Made by a program: the position numbers and the translations under genes
Assembly (NCBI GenBank): GCA_015055625.1
Contig: SVHU01000007.1
Location: 36,467 to 100,466 of the forward strand
Direction of reading: 5' to 3'
DNA: 64,000 nucleotides
From: Clostridiales bacterium
Lineage (GTDB): Bacteria; Bacillota; Clostridia; Christensenellales; Pumilibacteraceae
The notes under the pieces: generated by a model
Told to the model about the DNA's origin: nothing
Databases searched by the model: none
The model's input: only the letters and a program-made list of their open reading frames with translations
Shown: positions 1 through 10,221 of the stretch, in pieces
How the letters are laid out: each line of letters opens with the position of its first letter
Position numbering within the stretch: the stretch's first letter is position 1

Positions 1-165
1 CTCGGTATGTAGGTCTGGCTTTAATATTGTGCGATTTATAATTAGCGCATTAATTGGATTTTTAGTTAAAAATTCCGCATGAGCAAACTAGTAGGTTTGT
101 TGACGATAATTCGATAAAATTTGTATTAAATTTTAATTAAAAGCCACGTAGTTTTTGTTTTTGCA

Positions 166-194
166 TTGACTAAAAAATAAACATGTGATATACT
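166..194 (+). promoter_or_regulatory. Sigma-A type promoter of the P-type ATPase-galK pair
   Basis: TTGACT (166-171) and TATACT (189-194) are separated by 17 bp. AGGAGG follows about 8 bases before the ATG at 251. The bases before this promoter (1-165) hold no recognisable gene; two short frames run in from the window edge and stop by base 82, so the tail of an upstream gene may be present. Confidence 0.75.
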
Positions 195-250
195 AAAGAG
201 TAGAGAGTATTTTGCGCTCTAGTATTTAGTAACAAACAGGAGGTTATACA

Positions 251-2941
251 ATGTCGGAAAAATATTCGGGACATGATATTAATTCCGAATACTCAGCTCT
301 TACTGATGACGTCCAAAAATCATTGGATCATTCGGTTTTTGATGATCAAAGTATTACACCCGAAGAATATTATACACCCAAAACGTCGACGACTATTGAT
401 ACTACGTTGCTATTGCCTCAAGACGCATCTAGCAAAAGTAGAACAAAAACAGGTGGCGTAGCTAAATTTCATAATGTAGAAAGATATTTCCCTTCGGTAA
501 ACGAGGGGCTTAGCACAAATCAAGTAGAACAGCGTAAACTAGATGGATTAACTAATCAGGAAACACAAAAAGGTGGAACAACTTATACTACCATCTTTAT
601 GAAAAACATCTTTACTTGGTTTAATATCCTAACGTTTGCAGTTGCGATTGCGTTATTGGTAGTAAATTTTGTAGAAAATATTGCAAAGTGCGCATTCTTA
701 ATAATAGTTCTTATTAACCTCGCGATAGGTATTATTCAAGAAATCAAAGCAAAAAAGACGGTCGACAAGCTGACGTTAATGACAGCCCCGACAGCTATGG
801 TAATACGTAACGGCATGAAAGTTACAGTCCCTGTAACGGACATTGTTCTTGATGATATTGTGTATTTAGAGCTTGGAAAACAAGTTTGCGCCGATTGTGT
901 CGTTGTAAAGGGTGAGTGTGAGGCAAACGAGTCTATGCTTACGGGCGAAAGCGTTCCCGTAAAAAAGAAGTCGGGAGAACCATTGTATTCAGGTTCGTTT
1001 GTGTCTAGCGGAAACTGTTATGCGAGAGTTGTTAGAGTGGGCGATGCTAATTATGTTGCTCGTCTTGCATCTAAGGCTAAAAAACATAAAAAACCCAAGA
1101 GCGAACTTAGAAATTCAATTGCCGCAATTATCAAGGGCGTATCGGTTGTTATTATTCCCGTTGCAATCTTTATGATTATTTTAGGCGTAGCGAAGATGGA
1201 TCTTAACAGTACCGTTCAACAAACTGCAGGAGCTATTATTGGAATGATTCCTTCGGGAATGTTCTTACTTACGTCTATTGCCCTTGCAGTGTCAGTTGTA
1301 AAACTTGGAAAACGCAATACAATGGTAAAAGATTTGTACTGCATCGAAATGCTTGCTCGCGTTGATACGTTATGTTTGGATAAAACAGGTACGATAACAG
1401 ATGGAACTATGCAGGTTCACGAAGTAATCGATTGCAAGAATAATACTGGAGCAAGCGTGGAAACAATTGTTGGTTCTATGCTTAACGCTACTGAAGACAA
1501 TAACCAGACGGCGATTGCTCTTTCCAATCATTTTGGACGAAATAGAGAGCTTTCGGCAAAAGTGGTTATGCCATTCTCTTCACAAAAGAAGTTGTCCGCC
1601 GTAACGTTTGAGGGTTTGGGTACATACTTCTTAGGAGCTCCCGAGTTTATACTAAAAGACGTAGGAGTGAAGGGGCAAAAGATAATTAATGATAACGCAA
1701 AGAATGGTTATAGAGTAATTATGCTTGCACATTCACCTTTAGAGATTAAGGATGATAAGTTGCCTGCAACGCGTAAGGCTGTTGCGTATATTGTTATTGA
1801 AGACCATATCCGTCCTGAAGCTATCGATACAATCAAATGGTTTAAGGAAAATAGAGTTGCTGTAAAAGTTATTTCGGGCGACAATCCCATGACGGTAAGT
1901 GAAGTTGCAAAGCGTGTGGGAGTAGAGAATGCTGAGAAATATATTTCGCTAGACGGGTTATCTAACGACGAAGTAAGAGAAGCGGCAAACCGCTATACCG
2001 TTTTTGGTAGAGTAAGCCCTGAGCAAAAGAGAATACTTGTCAAAGCAATGAAAGCTAAAGGACATACCGTTGCAATGACGGGAGATGGAGTAAACGATAT
2101 CCTTGCGCTAAGGGAAGCGGATTGCTCGGTTGCTATGGCGTCTGGAAGCGAGGCTGCAAGAAATGTAAGCCACTTAGTTTTGATGGACTCCAACTTCTCG
2201 TCCATGCCCGAAGTTGTAAAAGAAGGCAGAAGAGTTATTAACAACATTCAAAATTCGGCCTCTTTATATCTTATGAAAACGTTTATGAGCGCGGTGTTGT
2301 CGGTGTTATCGGTAATATTCTTATACTGCGGTGTTAGCAACGATTTATACTTTTTCGACACGTCCAACCTGTTGCCGTTGGAAATGTGCATAATAGGTTT
2401 ACCGTCGGTTTTACTGGCGTTCCAACCCAACAAAGACCTCGTCGAGGGGCATTTTATGGCAAACGTGTTCAAAAAATGCATACCAGGAGGAGTTGCGCTT
2501 GTTGTTGCGGTACTTGCCGTATACTTGTACGATCGCTTGGGTGGAGCTAGCGGATTGAGTATGGGTGCGCTAAGCGTAAGTCAGCCAGGCGAGTATAAAA
2601 CTATGCTTATAGGAGCGGTAGTGTATACAGGCTTTATGGCGCTTTTGGTGGTATGTTCGCCGTTTGATAAGTATAGAGGTGTAGTATGTTTGATAACTTT
2701 CTTTATTGCAACGTTGTGTCTAACGGGTATTGTTGCATTAATTAATCTTATTGGAATAGAGCAATTCCAGTTCTTTGGAAAAGGCGTAGTGATGTTGTTT
2801 AATTTGGAATTCCAGTACATTACGTTCCTTATATCCATTATTTGTATAAATTACTTCGTAATCTCAGGAATGACGAAGTTAGTAAATAGTATTAAACCAA
2901 AAAACAAAGGAGATAAATCAAATGGAAATCAGCCAGCTTAA
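251..2941 (+). CDS. Cation-transporting P-type ATPase (HAD-IC family)
   Basis: Membrane pump that couples ATP hydrolysis to cation movement. The actuator loop has MLTGESVPVKK near residue 230, the phosphorylation motif DKTGT is near residue 377, and the hinge motif MTGDGVND is near residue 610. The membrane helix before the phosphorylation domain carries IPSGMFLLTS, a form seen in the CtpE-like branch of P-type ATPases rather than the PEGL of classical SERCA-type calcium pumps. A poorly conserved, Ser/Thr-rich cytoplasmic tail of about 110 residues precedes the first helix. There is no heavy-metal CPx motif, so a copper/cadmium pump is unlikely. The substrate (Ca2+ or another light cation) is inferred only from the subfamily. 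The start is set by AGGAGG 8 bases upstream. The last 20 bases overlap the galactokinase gene, which suggests co-transcription. Confidence 0.9.
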   Translation: MSEKYSGHDINSEYSALTDDVQKSLDHSVFDDQSITPEEYYTPKTSTTIDTTLLLPQDASSKSRTKTGGVAKFHNVERYFPSVNEGLSTNQVEQRKLDGLTNQETQKGGTTYTTIFMKNIFTWFNILTFAVAIALLVVNFVENIAKCAFLIIVLINLAIGIIQEIKAKKTVDKLTLMTAPTAMVIRNGMKVTVPVTDIVLDDIVYLELGKQVCADCVVVKGECEANESMLTGESVPVKKKSGEPLYSGSFVSSGNCYARVVRVGDANYVARLASKAKKHKKPKSELRNSIAAIIKGVSVVIIPVAIFMIILGVAKMDLNSTVQQTAGAIIGMIPSGMFLLTSIALAVSVVKLGKRNTMVKDLYCIEMLARVDTLCLDKTGTITDGTMQVHEVIDCKNNTGASVETIVGSMLNATEDNNQTAIALSNHFGRNRELSAKVVMPFSSQKKLSAVTFEGLGTYFLGAPEFILKDVGVKGQKIINDNAKNGYRVIMLAHSPLEIKDDKLPATRKAVAYIVIEDHIRPEAIDTIKWFKENRVAVKVISGDNPMTVSEVAKRVGVENAEKYISLDGLSNDEVREAANRYTVFGRVSPEQKRILVKAMKAKGHTVAMTGDGVNDILALREADCSVAMASGSEAARNVSHLVLMDSNFSSMPEVVKEGRRVINNIQNSASLYLMKTFMSAVLSVLSVIFLYCGVSNDLYFFDTSNLLPLEMCIIGLPSVLLAFQPNKDLVEGHFMANVFKKCIPGGVALVVAVLAVYLYDRLGGASGLSMGALSVSQPGEYKTMLIGAVVYTGFMALLVVCSPFDKYRGVVCLITFFIATLCLTGIVALINLIGIEQFQFFGKGVVMLFNLEFQYITFLISIICINYFVISGMTKLVNSIKPKNKGDKSNGNQPA

Positions 2942-4100
2942 AAAGAAGTTCGTTGAAATTTATGGTGGGGATGAGAGTGATATTCGCGTATTCTCTGCCG
3001 CAGGCCGTGTAAACCTCATTGGTGAACACATTGACTACTGTGGAGGAAAAGTTTTCCCCGCTGCGCTCAACCTTCGTACTGCAATTGTTGCAAGAAAGAA
3101 TGGTAGCGATAAAATACGTCTTACAGCAACAACTGTTGATGATAAGGTAACTCTTGATATTAATACGCTCGACGCGTACAAAGATCTTAAGTGGGGCGAT
3201 TACCAGGCTGGTGTTGCTTACGTAATGCAACAAAAGGGCTATAAAATTGTAGGTTGCGACCTTTTGTATGATACCACAGTTCCCTTCGGTAGCGGACTTT
3301 CTTCTTCCGCTTCTATCGAAGTTGCAACCGCTATGCTCTTCTCTACTTTCTCTAAAGAAGAGGGAGTAAAGGACGTAGACCTTGTACAGCTTGCAGTTCT
3401 TTCTCAGCTTTCCGAGAATACATACAATGGCGTTAACTGTGGAATTATGGACCAGTTTGCTTCTTCTCTTGGAAAAAAGGACATGGCAATTCTTCTCGAT
3501 TGCAAGACCTTGGATTATAAGTACACACCCTTAAAGCTTGGCGATTATTCTATGGTAATTGCAAACTGCAATAAAAAGCGTTCGTTGCAAGATTCTAAGT
3601 ATAACGAAAGACGTGGTGAGGTAGAGGAAGCTCTTGCAATTCTTCAAACAGCTCTCCCCTCAGTTACATGCCTTGCTGAAATCACCCCCGAACAGTTTGA
3701 CAAGAACTGCCACCTTTTAGAGGGTAAGGGTAGAATTCTGGACAGAGCTAAGCACGTTGTTTACGAGTGTGATAGAGTACTTAAGAGTGTTAAGGCGTTA
3801 GAAGAAGGCAAGATCGAAGAGTTTGGCGAGCTTCTCAATCAATCTCATTACAGCCTCCGCGACTTGTATGAGGTTACAGGTAAGGAGCTTGACGCACTTA
3901 CCAAGTATTCCAGAGCATTTGACGGATGTATCGGTTCTCGTATGACGGGTGCAGGCTTTGGAGGTTGTACAATCTCTATCGTTAAGAGCGACAAGGTAGA
4001 CGAGTTTATCAAGTACGTTAACGAAAACTACGCAAAGGAAATCGGATACGAAGCATCTTTCTATAAGACCAGCGTAGAAAACGGAGCTCAGGAAATCTAA
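2922..4100 (+). CDS. galK: Galactokinase
   Basis: GHMP-family kinase converting galactose to galactose-1-phosphate, the entry step of the Leloir pathway, in the cytoplasm. The signature near residues 27-42 reads GRVNLIGEHIDYCGG; the family usually has EHTDYNGG, so Thr and Asn of the sugar-binding motif are Ile and Cys here, which could alter substrate preference. The ATP loop GSGLSSSAS, the catalytic-Asp region CGIMDQFASSLGK and the C-terminal glycine motif MTGAGFGGC are all present. Length 392 residues is normal. GGAG lies just upstream, inside the end of the ATPase gene, which this gene overlaps by 20 bp. No galT, galE or galactose permease is adjacent. The GH35 beta-galactosidase at 44457 could supply substrate. 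Confidence 0.93.
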   Translation: MEISQLKKKFVEIYGGDESDIRVFSAAGRVNLIGEHIDYCGGKVFPAALNLRTAIVARKNGSDKIRLTATTVDDKVTLDINTLDAYKDLKWGDYQAGVAYVMQQKGYKIVGCDLLYDTTVPFGSGLSSSASIEVATAMLFSTFSKEEGVKDVDLVQLAVLSQLSENTYNGVNCGIMDQFASSLGKKDMAILLDCKTLDYKYTPLKLGDYSMVIANCNKKRSLQDSKYNERRGEVEEALAILQTALPSVTCLAEITPEQFDKNCHLLEGKGRILDRAKHVVYECDRVLKSVKALEEGKIEEFGELLNQSHYSLRDLYEVTGKELDALTKYSRAFDGCIGSRMTGAGFGGCTISIVKSDKVDEFIKYVNENYAKEIGYEASFYKTSVENGAQEI

Positions 4101-4113
4101 ACTAATTAATAAT

Positions 4114-4158
4114 AAAAATACAGTTTATGACAAATTTGGGTTGTAAGCTGTATTTTTT
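4114..4158 (+). terminator. Terminator after galK
   Basis: Arms 4114-4123 and 4148-4157 (AAAAATACAG / CTGTATTTTT) are perfectly complementary and end in a T run. The 24-base loop is long. Confidence 0.6.
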
Positions 4159-4284
4159 ATTATAAAAATCCATTTCTAAATTTTAAAATTCTCTAGAAGG
4201 GCACATAAATATTGCGATTATTAGGTCGTTTTGTCGATTTGGGTTAAAAACAGATTAAAATATCCGTGTGAGAGCTAATTTAAT

Positions 4285-4313
4285 TTGACAGCTTAATAAA
4301 TATAAAGTACAAT
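4285..4313 (+). promoter_or_regulatory. Promoter of the 1896-residue protein
   Basis: TTGACA (4285-4290), 17 bp, TACAAT (4308-4313). The leader is about 70 bases, with AAGGAG upstream of the ATG at 4393. Confidence 0.65.
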
Positions 4314-4392
4314 AATAATATATTTATAAATAAATATATTAAAAACTATGTAACATCCTATTAGGATAGCATTTATTAATGCAAGGAGTATT

Positions 4393-7300
4393 ATGAAAGA
4401 TAACAACGATTTTGATCTGTCAACGGAAGATATCTTATCAGATGACGACGGCTTTACGGTGTTGGAAGAAACTCCGGAGAAAAAGAAAAAAGGAAAGCCT
4501 GAAAAAGTAAGGCAGGAAAAGAAGCCTAAAAGCGAAAAGCGCGAAAAAGCGGAAAAGCGCGAAAAAGCGGAGAAGCGCGAAAAAGCGAAGAAGCGCGATC
4601 ACGGCTTGAGAGAAAGCGACGAGGCTGACAACGAAAAAGAAAAACCAAAAAGCAAGGAAAAACCCGAGCGCAAAAGATATAAAAAGAGCGGAGGTTGTCT
4701 TGGTTGCTTTACGGGAATTATAGCGACAATTATTTGCACGTTTTGTTTGATTGTGTTCGGAGGATGTTTTCTTCTGGACAGATTTTTGATTGTAAATTAC
4801 GGATTATCACTAAATGAATGTTTTTCGTTGTTATCTGCAGTATGGAACGTTGATGAGAGTAAAGTAATTACCGAAGGAAAAGCAACTGAGGCGGATAGAG
4901 AAGAGTTTTATTCCGAACTTGCTGATAGTATGTTTATTAAGGACGATACTATTGACTCATTTGTGGATACGGCGGTGGACGAATACGTTGTGCCTATTGT
5001 TTCCGATGCTTTGGGGAATAGCGAAAAGGAGTCTAGCACGTTGCCGTTGTTTTCGTCAAACCAAGGTCGCGAGTGGGAAGAGTTTTTGAAAAACCTAACC
5101 GACGAAGGTCTTGTAGATAAGGAGAAGATTGAGGCATATTTTAAAGATACGCGACCTGCTGAAATTAAGTATGAAAATGATTACGTGCTTAAACTGAAAG
5201 GTAAAGGAATGGTTTCTACCATTGATTACGTGATAAATCGCGCGCTCAAGTCTAATCCAGACACTCAAAAACTTGCGGGAACGTTTGGCATAAGTCAAAT
5301 CAAGTTCCAATCTACGAATGGTAAAAAAGTTAACGTTGTTTTAGACGTAAAGCTCCAAAAAGCAGTTATTGCATTTATGGAATCGCCGATGTTCGAAAAG
5401 TACGTTACCGAATCTGCAATCCGCGAAAATAAGGGATTGATAAGACAGTTTGTAGGTTTGTTGCCCACTCAAATATTAATTCCGATAGATGTTAATATAG
5501 ACGAAACGGTTACCGTTGACGTAGGTCTTAACAATCTCTCTAAAGGTCAAGTTAATAAATGGCTCGAGTTTATAAAAAAATCTATGGGCTTTGACGTAAA
5601 AGGCGCGCTCAACGAAGCTGTAAATAACGCATATAAAAACGCAAGAAATTCGTTAATCAAGTACGTAGATATTGAGCAATTGATTTTAGATGGATATCTG
5701 AAAGTCGATTTATATGATATAGCATCTATTGTTCTTAACGAACAAATGGGGCTTAGTGGCGACAAAGCGTTAAACAAGGTGGAAGCGTTTACAACCGTAA
5801 GCAACGTTTTGTATGCAAATATGGAAGTTAACGGTAACGGAATCGCAACGATTTTGGAACAAAATGCGCCTGCATTTGCAAACGCTGATTGGAAGCAAAA
5901 AGCTGAATCTGATTTTATAGATTGGCTTGCAACAAACGTTGCCTTTGATAAAAAGTATACTTTAGACGATGTTATGCAAAAGTTTAAGGACCAAACTGGA
6001 AAGTTGGTTGTACCCTCGCAGTTTACGTCGTTTTTGGAGTTTATAGATGCGGAATACCTGCGTAAAGGAACTGCTTTCCTCAAAAAAGGTATGACGTTTG
6101 ACGATAGATTTATAGCTTATATTTTCGAAGACTATAAACAGGAAATTTTTGAGTCGGCAGGCTATGGAAAACTAGCAAGCGTGCTTACTTTGCAGTACGT
6201 TTCTATATCTACAAGTATAGTTGATGGTATTGAACGCCATTTCTTATCACTAGGACTTAGTTCTAAAACTAGTGAGCTGTGTAATGCTTTGGGTTATGGC
6301 GAATTTGATTTTATATCCGCATTTATAGGAAGCGAAGAATTTTTATGCGTTACGGCGGATATTACTCTTGATAAGGCAATAGAGAGAATTCCAACTACCT
6401 TAATGCTAAATGGTTTGTCCGCTCAACAAACGTCGGATATTTTTGCGACCATAAAAAAGATTACCGGTTACGACATTATGGGGGATTTGATTGATAAAAA
6501 CCTCGACAAGTTTGTAGACGTACTCACTGATTATTCAAATAGTAAATATTCTCTTGGGTTTGAAGTGAAGACAAATCCAGACGGAACTAATACGGGAATG
6601 CTTATTTTGCCCTCAATGAAGGATATTTTACAGCAAATCCTTGTTGATACTGGCAATAAGACGTTAAATGCCGAAGAAATAATTGATGCGGTTGGCGTTT
6701 TACTTTCCTCCATGCCATCTACCGATAACTATCTAGCGTCGCTTGCTGATACTTCTATCGCACTCACAGGCAAGGAAGATTCGTTTGAAAGCTATGACGA
6801 GGTTGTAACAAAAGCACTTTTAGGAAAGTATTTCTTGGAAGAAGAGAATAATTTGGAGGAGATTTTAGAAATTATCTTTAAGGCAATACAAGAAGATAGC
6901 ACGGCTTTAGACGAGTTAATTGGAACAGACGAAAAGGCTGGACGTATTAAAATTACTTCTGCATATTTTAACAATAATCCCACGTTAAAAAGTACGCAAC
7001 CCGTAATAGACGGACATACGCTAGCGCACGTGCTTAATAAATCAAAAGCATTCTTTACAGATTTTCTTGGAGCGGAATCCGCTAAGTTCATAGAGATTGT
7101 TGATATTAGAGATATTGCAATTGGGGATGGATATTTGAGTTTGACTGTTGCTTCTACGCCTGCAAAACTTCTCAATCTTGAGCAAATGCAATCGCTAGAT
7201 ATGTACGTTAAAAAGTTTATCTATAATGTTTTTGGCGGAGAAAATGCGGATGTTACAGTAACGCTTAAGATAAACGTTGCTGATAACGCGGACAAAGTAA

Positions 7301-10083
7301 AGATTCGCGTTCAGAATATGAGCGAAGAAAATATGCAAGGTATTTTTGATTTGCTAAAATCTTTTGGTGTAACAGTGTTCGATTTTAATGATGAGAACAA
7401 TATGTTCGTAAAGCTTGCCGATCAAGTTGCAAGTTTTGTAAATCAATACGCAACGATAGAGGGAAGCAAAGCGACTCTTCCTTCCGTGTTTGGACTAATT
7501 AATCAAGTTTTGGGCAACGATCAGCTTACTGAAGAGGCAATGTATAACGCAGTTCGTTCGCTTATGGTAAGCAATGCAAATACTTCCGATTATAACGACG
7601 TTTTATTGGAAGCAAACGAGGCTTTAACGGGAAATAACGAAAGCGGTTATATTTACGACGAACTTGTTGCTATTTATGCAGAAAAGAAGTATCTTATGAA
7701 GGACGGAAAGAATATCGGCGACCTTCTTAGCGTTATTGCAAGTGCTGGCGAAGACGTTGTGGACGCGCTTACAAACGAAGACAGTGGAGTGATTGATTTT
7801 ACACGCTTAGCGTTTGCGGAATACTTTAATAACATTGCTCCCACCCACGAGCAAAGCTATCCGATAATCGATTCACATTCGCTTGCATTTATCTTTGATT
7901 CCTATAAAGAAACTCTTGCTTCCGTAATGGGATTAGATGCGACGTCAACCGATTTATTGAATATGGTTCAAATTGCCGATATAACAGTAAATGACGGCGT
8001 TTTGACGATACGTATTGTACTAAACGTGTCAGAGCTAACCGAAAGCATGGCACAAGGCGACGGAGTAAGCGTTGGAAAATTCTTTAATATTATAGAGGAA
8101 GGAAAAGAGATAGTGTCCGTTTCGCTTTCTATTGGACTTGATAATGACATTACCGCTCTTGTTGTAAATGATATGAGTGATAAAGAAGTAGAAGATATCA
8201 ACATGCTCTTGAAAGTGTTTGGAATAAAGTACTTCGATATGACTGATGTCAATAATCCGCTAGTAGGAATACTTAAAGAAGCAAAGGCGGTTGTCAACGA
8301 GTATATGCCGTATAGTAGCGAAGATAAGATCTTTAAGATGAAATCTATCTTTGATTTTGTTGCGGAGAATGCTGATTTTGATGGTAAAAAGATATCCAGC
8401 ATTGACGGATACACTCTCGTTCGCTCGTTTACAACTTATGACGATAGCTTGGTAAGAGAAGAGAATAATACTCAGTATAAAAGTGAGCTTAACACGTTAG
8501 TTAAAGAACATTACGCCATTGAAAACGGTTTTGACACTGTGGAAAAACTAGTAGGCGGTGGTGGATTTAGTATGGACGAGTTGGATTTTGATGCCGAAAT
8601 ATTTAGAAATAGCAATCGTTCGTACGTAAATTCGTTTATTTACGAGGATATTTATCTAGCTTCGTTCATAAATGATTTGGAATTGATCGAGCAGGATGGT
8701 GGATTTAAGTTAAATAGAGTGGAAGTTTTACAAAAGGATAAAATCAAAGTTAATCTTCTTGTTGAACTAGAGTCCGCAGTTTCGGGAGATTTTGGAATAA
8801 TGTCCAAGATTTTACCACCTCAGTTGTCCATAATTGTTCCAATGAGTTTTGCAGATGCTGATCACGGCGCATGGAGCATTGACGGAATGAGAGATCAAGA
8901 CGACGTAATAAGAATTTTCAAAGACGTAATGTCTATTGATTTGGAAAACATTATTACAGAGCAACGTGATAGCTTTATTTCTACCGCAAAAGACGATATT
9001 AGCGCGCATGGTATGAGCTTTGACGTAGATGGTGAAAAAGCAGGATTGCTTATGCCTTCTATTTGCGAGCTTTACTCTAAAGAAAAAGAAGGAGTAAGTG
9101 AGCAAGACGCAATTTATCTTTTTGATAATCTTGTTTGCTATAAAGAGATAGAGCATTCTATATTTACCGAAGAGTATACCGAAGCGGATGCTAAGACCGA
9201 GTTTATGGATATTATGTCAAAGTATTACCATATCAAGGATAAATATAGCGGAAAAGCTAAACACGTATATAGCAATGGGGTTGAGGTTGTGGAGAACGTA
9301 ACCGATCTTGAAGTAAGTTTTGAGATAGTGCTTGCATCCTTTGGTTTCTACGTTCACAATTACGAGGGTTACGTGATTGAAACTAAAGAGCTTATGGATA
9401 TAGATGATGCGTCTATTCTCAATAATAGTGAGGCAATGTCTTATCTTACTAACGACGTGTTGTTTAAGAACGAAATAGTAACTTTGTGGATAGACAAAAT
9501 CGGTTTTTCCGAGCAGTTCGATTTGGAAAAAATTCAGGTTATCGACAACGATAAGATATCTATCACCGGCTTTATTAGTATGAGCGATCATCTTGGCGAT
9601 AACGTTTGTCAAACCGCAAAATCGCTCATGTGTGAAAACTTAAATGTTACGATGAAGATTGATCTTAGCAACGGCAATTTGATTGATTATTACGTAGAAG
9701 ACCTTGCAGGCGACGTGGATGGTAATTTTGAGGGAATCGATGACAATTACTCTAAGACGAAAAAGCTTGTGGAAATTGTTCAAAAACTAGACGATTCTTT
9801 GGATGTAAACGATGAGATGTTTGCTCAGTACGCTAAGGATATAGCTACTAGTGTAAACGATATGTTAGATACGATTGTCGGAATAGATCCGTACAAGGCG
9901 CAAAGCGGTGATACTACCGAGCAAAAGGCAAAAACCGTTTATTATGCTTCCACTGAAATTCCTGAAGAGCTTGTAGAGTTTGGCACAAATTGTGGATTCT
10001 TGTTGCCCGACGGCGCGTCCTACGCGTACAAGAATTGTACAGACTTTAGAAATATGTTTGATACATATTATCCTCATATGTAA
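4393..10083 (+). CDS. Giant single-pass repeat protein, function unknown
   Basis: I do not recognise this family. The first 100 residues are cytoplasmic-looking and highly charged, with a Lys/Glu repeat of unit EKREKA near residues 48-68. One hydrophobic segment (about 101-133, Gly/Cys/Ile-rich) would anchor the protein in the membrane. The remaining roughly 1760 residues have no further clear membrane helix and should lie outside the cell. They are built from degenerate modules of about 240-300 residues: a beta-rich stretch, then a strand ending in N-x-L/M-S followed by a helix with LLK-x-FG, then helices. The N-x-(L/M)-S/LLK-x-FG element recurs near residues 378, 673, 973 and 1257, with weaker copies near 1495 and 1755. 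There is no lipobox, LPXTG or catalytic motif. It has its own promoter and terminator. Cell-envelope scaffold or adhesin are guesses. Confidence 0.85.
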   Translation: MKDNNDFDLSTEDILSDDDGFTVLEETPEKKKKGKPEKVRQEKKPKSEKREKAEKREKAEKREKAKKRDHGLRESDEADNEKEKPKSKEKPERKRYKKSGGCLGCFTGIIATIICTFCLIVFGGCFLLDRFLIVNYGLSLNECFSLLSAVWNVDESKVITEGKATEADREEFYSELADSMFIKDDTIDSFVDTAVDEYVVPIVSDALGNSEKESSTLPLFSSNQGREWEEFLKNLTDEGLVDKEKIEAYFKDTRPAEIKYENDYVLKLKGKGMVSTIDYVINRALKSNPDTQKLAGTFGISQIKFQSTNGKKVNVVLDVKLQKAVIAFMESPMFEKYVTESAIRENKGLIRQFVGLLPTQILIPIDVNIDETVTVDVGLNNLSKGQVNKWLEFIKKSMGFDVKGALNEAVNNAYKNARNSLIKYVDIEQLILDGYLKVDLYDIASIVLNEQMGLSGDKALNKVEAFTTVSNVLYANMEVNGNGIATILEQNAPAFANADWKQKAESDFIDWLATNVAFDKKYTLDDVMQKFKDQTGKLVVPSQFTSFLEFIDAEYLRKGTAFLKKGMTFDDRFIAYIFEDYKQEIFESAGYGKLASVLTLQYVSISTSIVDGIERHFLSLGLSSKTSELCNALGYGEFDFISAFIGSEEFLCVTADITLDKAIERIPTTLMLNGLSAQQTSDIFATIKKITGYDIMGDLIDKNLDKFVDVLTDYSNSKYSLGFEVKTNPDGTNTGMLILPSMKDILQQILVDTGNKTLNAEEIIDAVGVLLSSMPSTDNYLASLADTSIALTGKEDSFESYDEVVTKALLGKYFLEEENNLEEILEIIFKAIQEDSTALDELIGTDEKAGRIKITSAYFNNNPTLKSTQPVIDGHTLAHVLNKSKAFFTDFLGAESAKFIEIVDIRDIAIGDGYLSLTVASTPAKLLNLEQMQSLDMYVKKFIYNVFGGENADVTVTLKINVADNADKVKIRVQNMSEENMQGIFDLLKSFGVTVFDFNDENNMFVKLADQVASFVNQYATIEGSKATLPSVFGLINQVLGNDQLTEEAMYNAVRSLMVSNANTSDYNDVLLEANEALTGNNESGYIYDELVAIYAEKKYLMKDGKNIGDLLSVIASAGEDVVDALTNEDSGVIDFTRLAFAEYFNNIAPTHEQSYPIIDSHSLAFIFDSYKETLASVMGLDATSTDLLNMVQIADITVNDGVLTIRIVLNVSELTESMAQGDGVSVGKFFNIIEEGKEIVSVSLSIGLDNDITALVVNDMSDKEVEDINMLLKVFGIKYFDMTDVNNPLVGILKEAKAVVNEYMPYSSEDKIFKMKSIFDFVAENADFDGKKISSIDGYTLVRSFTTYDDSLVREENNTQYKSELNTLVKEHYAIENGFDTVEKLVGGGGFSMDELDFDAEIFRNSNRSYVNSFIYEDIYLASFINDLELIEQDGGFKLNRVEVLQKDKIKVNLLVELESAVSGDFGIMSKILPPQLSIIVPMSFADADHGAWSIDGMRDQDDVIRIFKDVMSIDLENIITEQRDSFISTAKDDISAHGMSFDVDGEKAGLLMPSICELYSKEKEGVSEQDAIYLFDNLVCYKEIEHSIFTEEYTEADAKTEFMDIMSKYYHIKDKYSGKAKHVYSNGVEVVENVTDLEVSFEIVLASFGFYVHNYEGYVIETKELMDIDDASILNNSEAMSYLTNDVLFKNEIVTLWIDKIGFSEQFDLEKIQVIDNDKISITGFISMSDHLGDNVCQTAKSLMCENLNVTMKIDLSNGNLIDYYVEDLAGDVDGNFEGIDDNYSKTKKLVEIVQKLDDSLDVNDEMFAQYAKDIATSVNDMLDTIVGIDPYKAQSGDTTEQKAKTVYYASTEIPEELVEFGTNCGFLLPDGASYAYKNCTDFRNMFDTYYPHM
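4534..4597 (+). repeat. 18-bp tandem repeat inside the giant gene
   Basis: Three consecutive 18-bp units (4534-4551, 4552-4569, 4570-4587; the third has one mismatch) and a partial fourth encode the Lys/Glu-rich cytoplasmic repeat. Copy number could vary between strains. Confidence 0.85.
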
Positions 10084-10091
10084 TAAGTAAT

Positions 10092-10140
10092 AACCCACTG
10101 CATAAGACTGTTGATTGGTTTAGTTGCAGTGGGTTTTATT
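10092..10140 (+). terminator. Strong terminator after the giant gene
   Basis: Perfect 11-bp stem AACCCACTGCA (10092-10102) / TGCAGTGGGTT (10125-10135) with a T-rich tail. Confidence 0.85.
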
Positions 10141-10186
10141 TTGCATGCTAAAAGAACTAAAAAGTTAATAAATGTGTTATAAACGT

Positions 10187-10215
10187 TTTACCTTTGTTTT
10201 TTTATGTGATATAAT
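10187..10215 (+). promoter_or_regulatory. recF promoter, predicted leaderless start
   Basis: TTTACC (10187-10192), 17 bp, TATAAT (10210-10215). The ATG begins at 10222, six bases after the -10 box, so transcription should start at or next to the start codon. No Shine-Dalgarno sequence is present. Confidence 0.7.
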
Positions 10216-10221
10216 TTAGTT

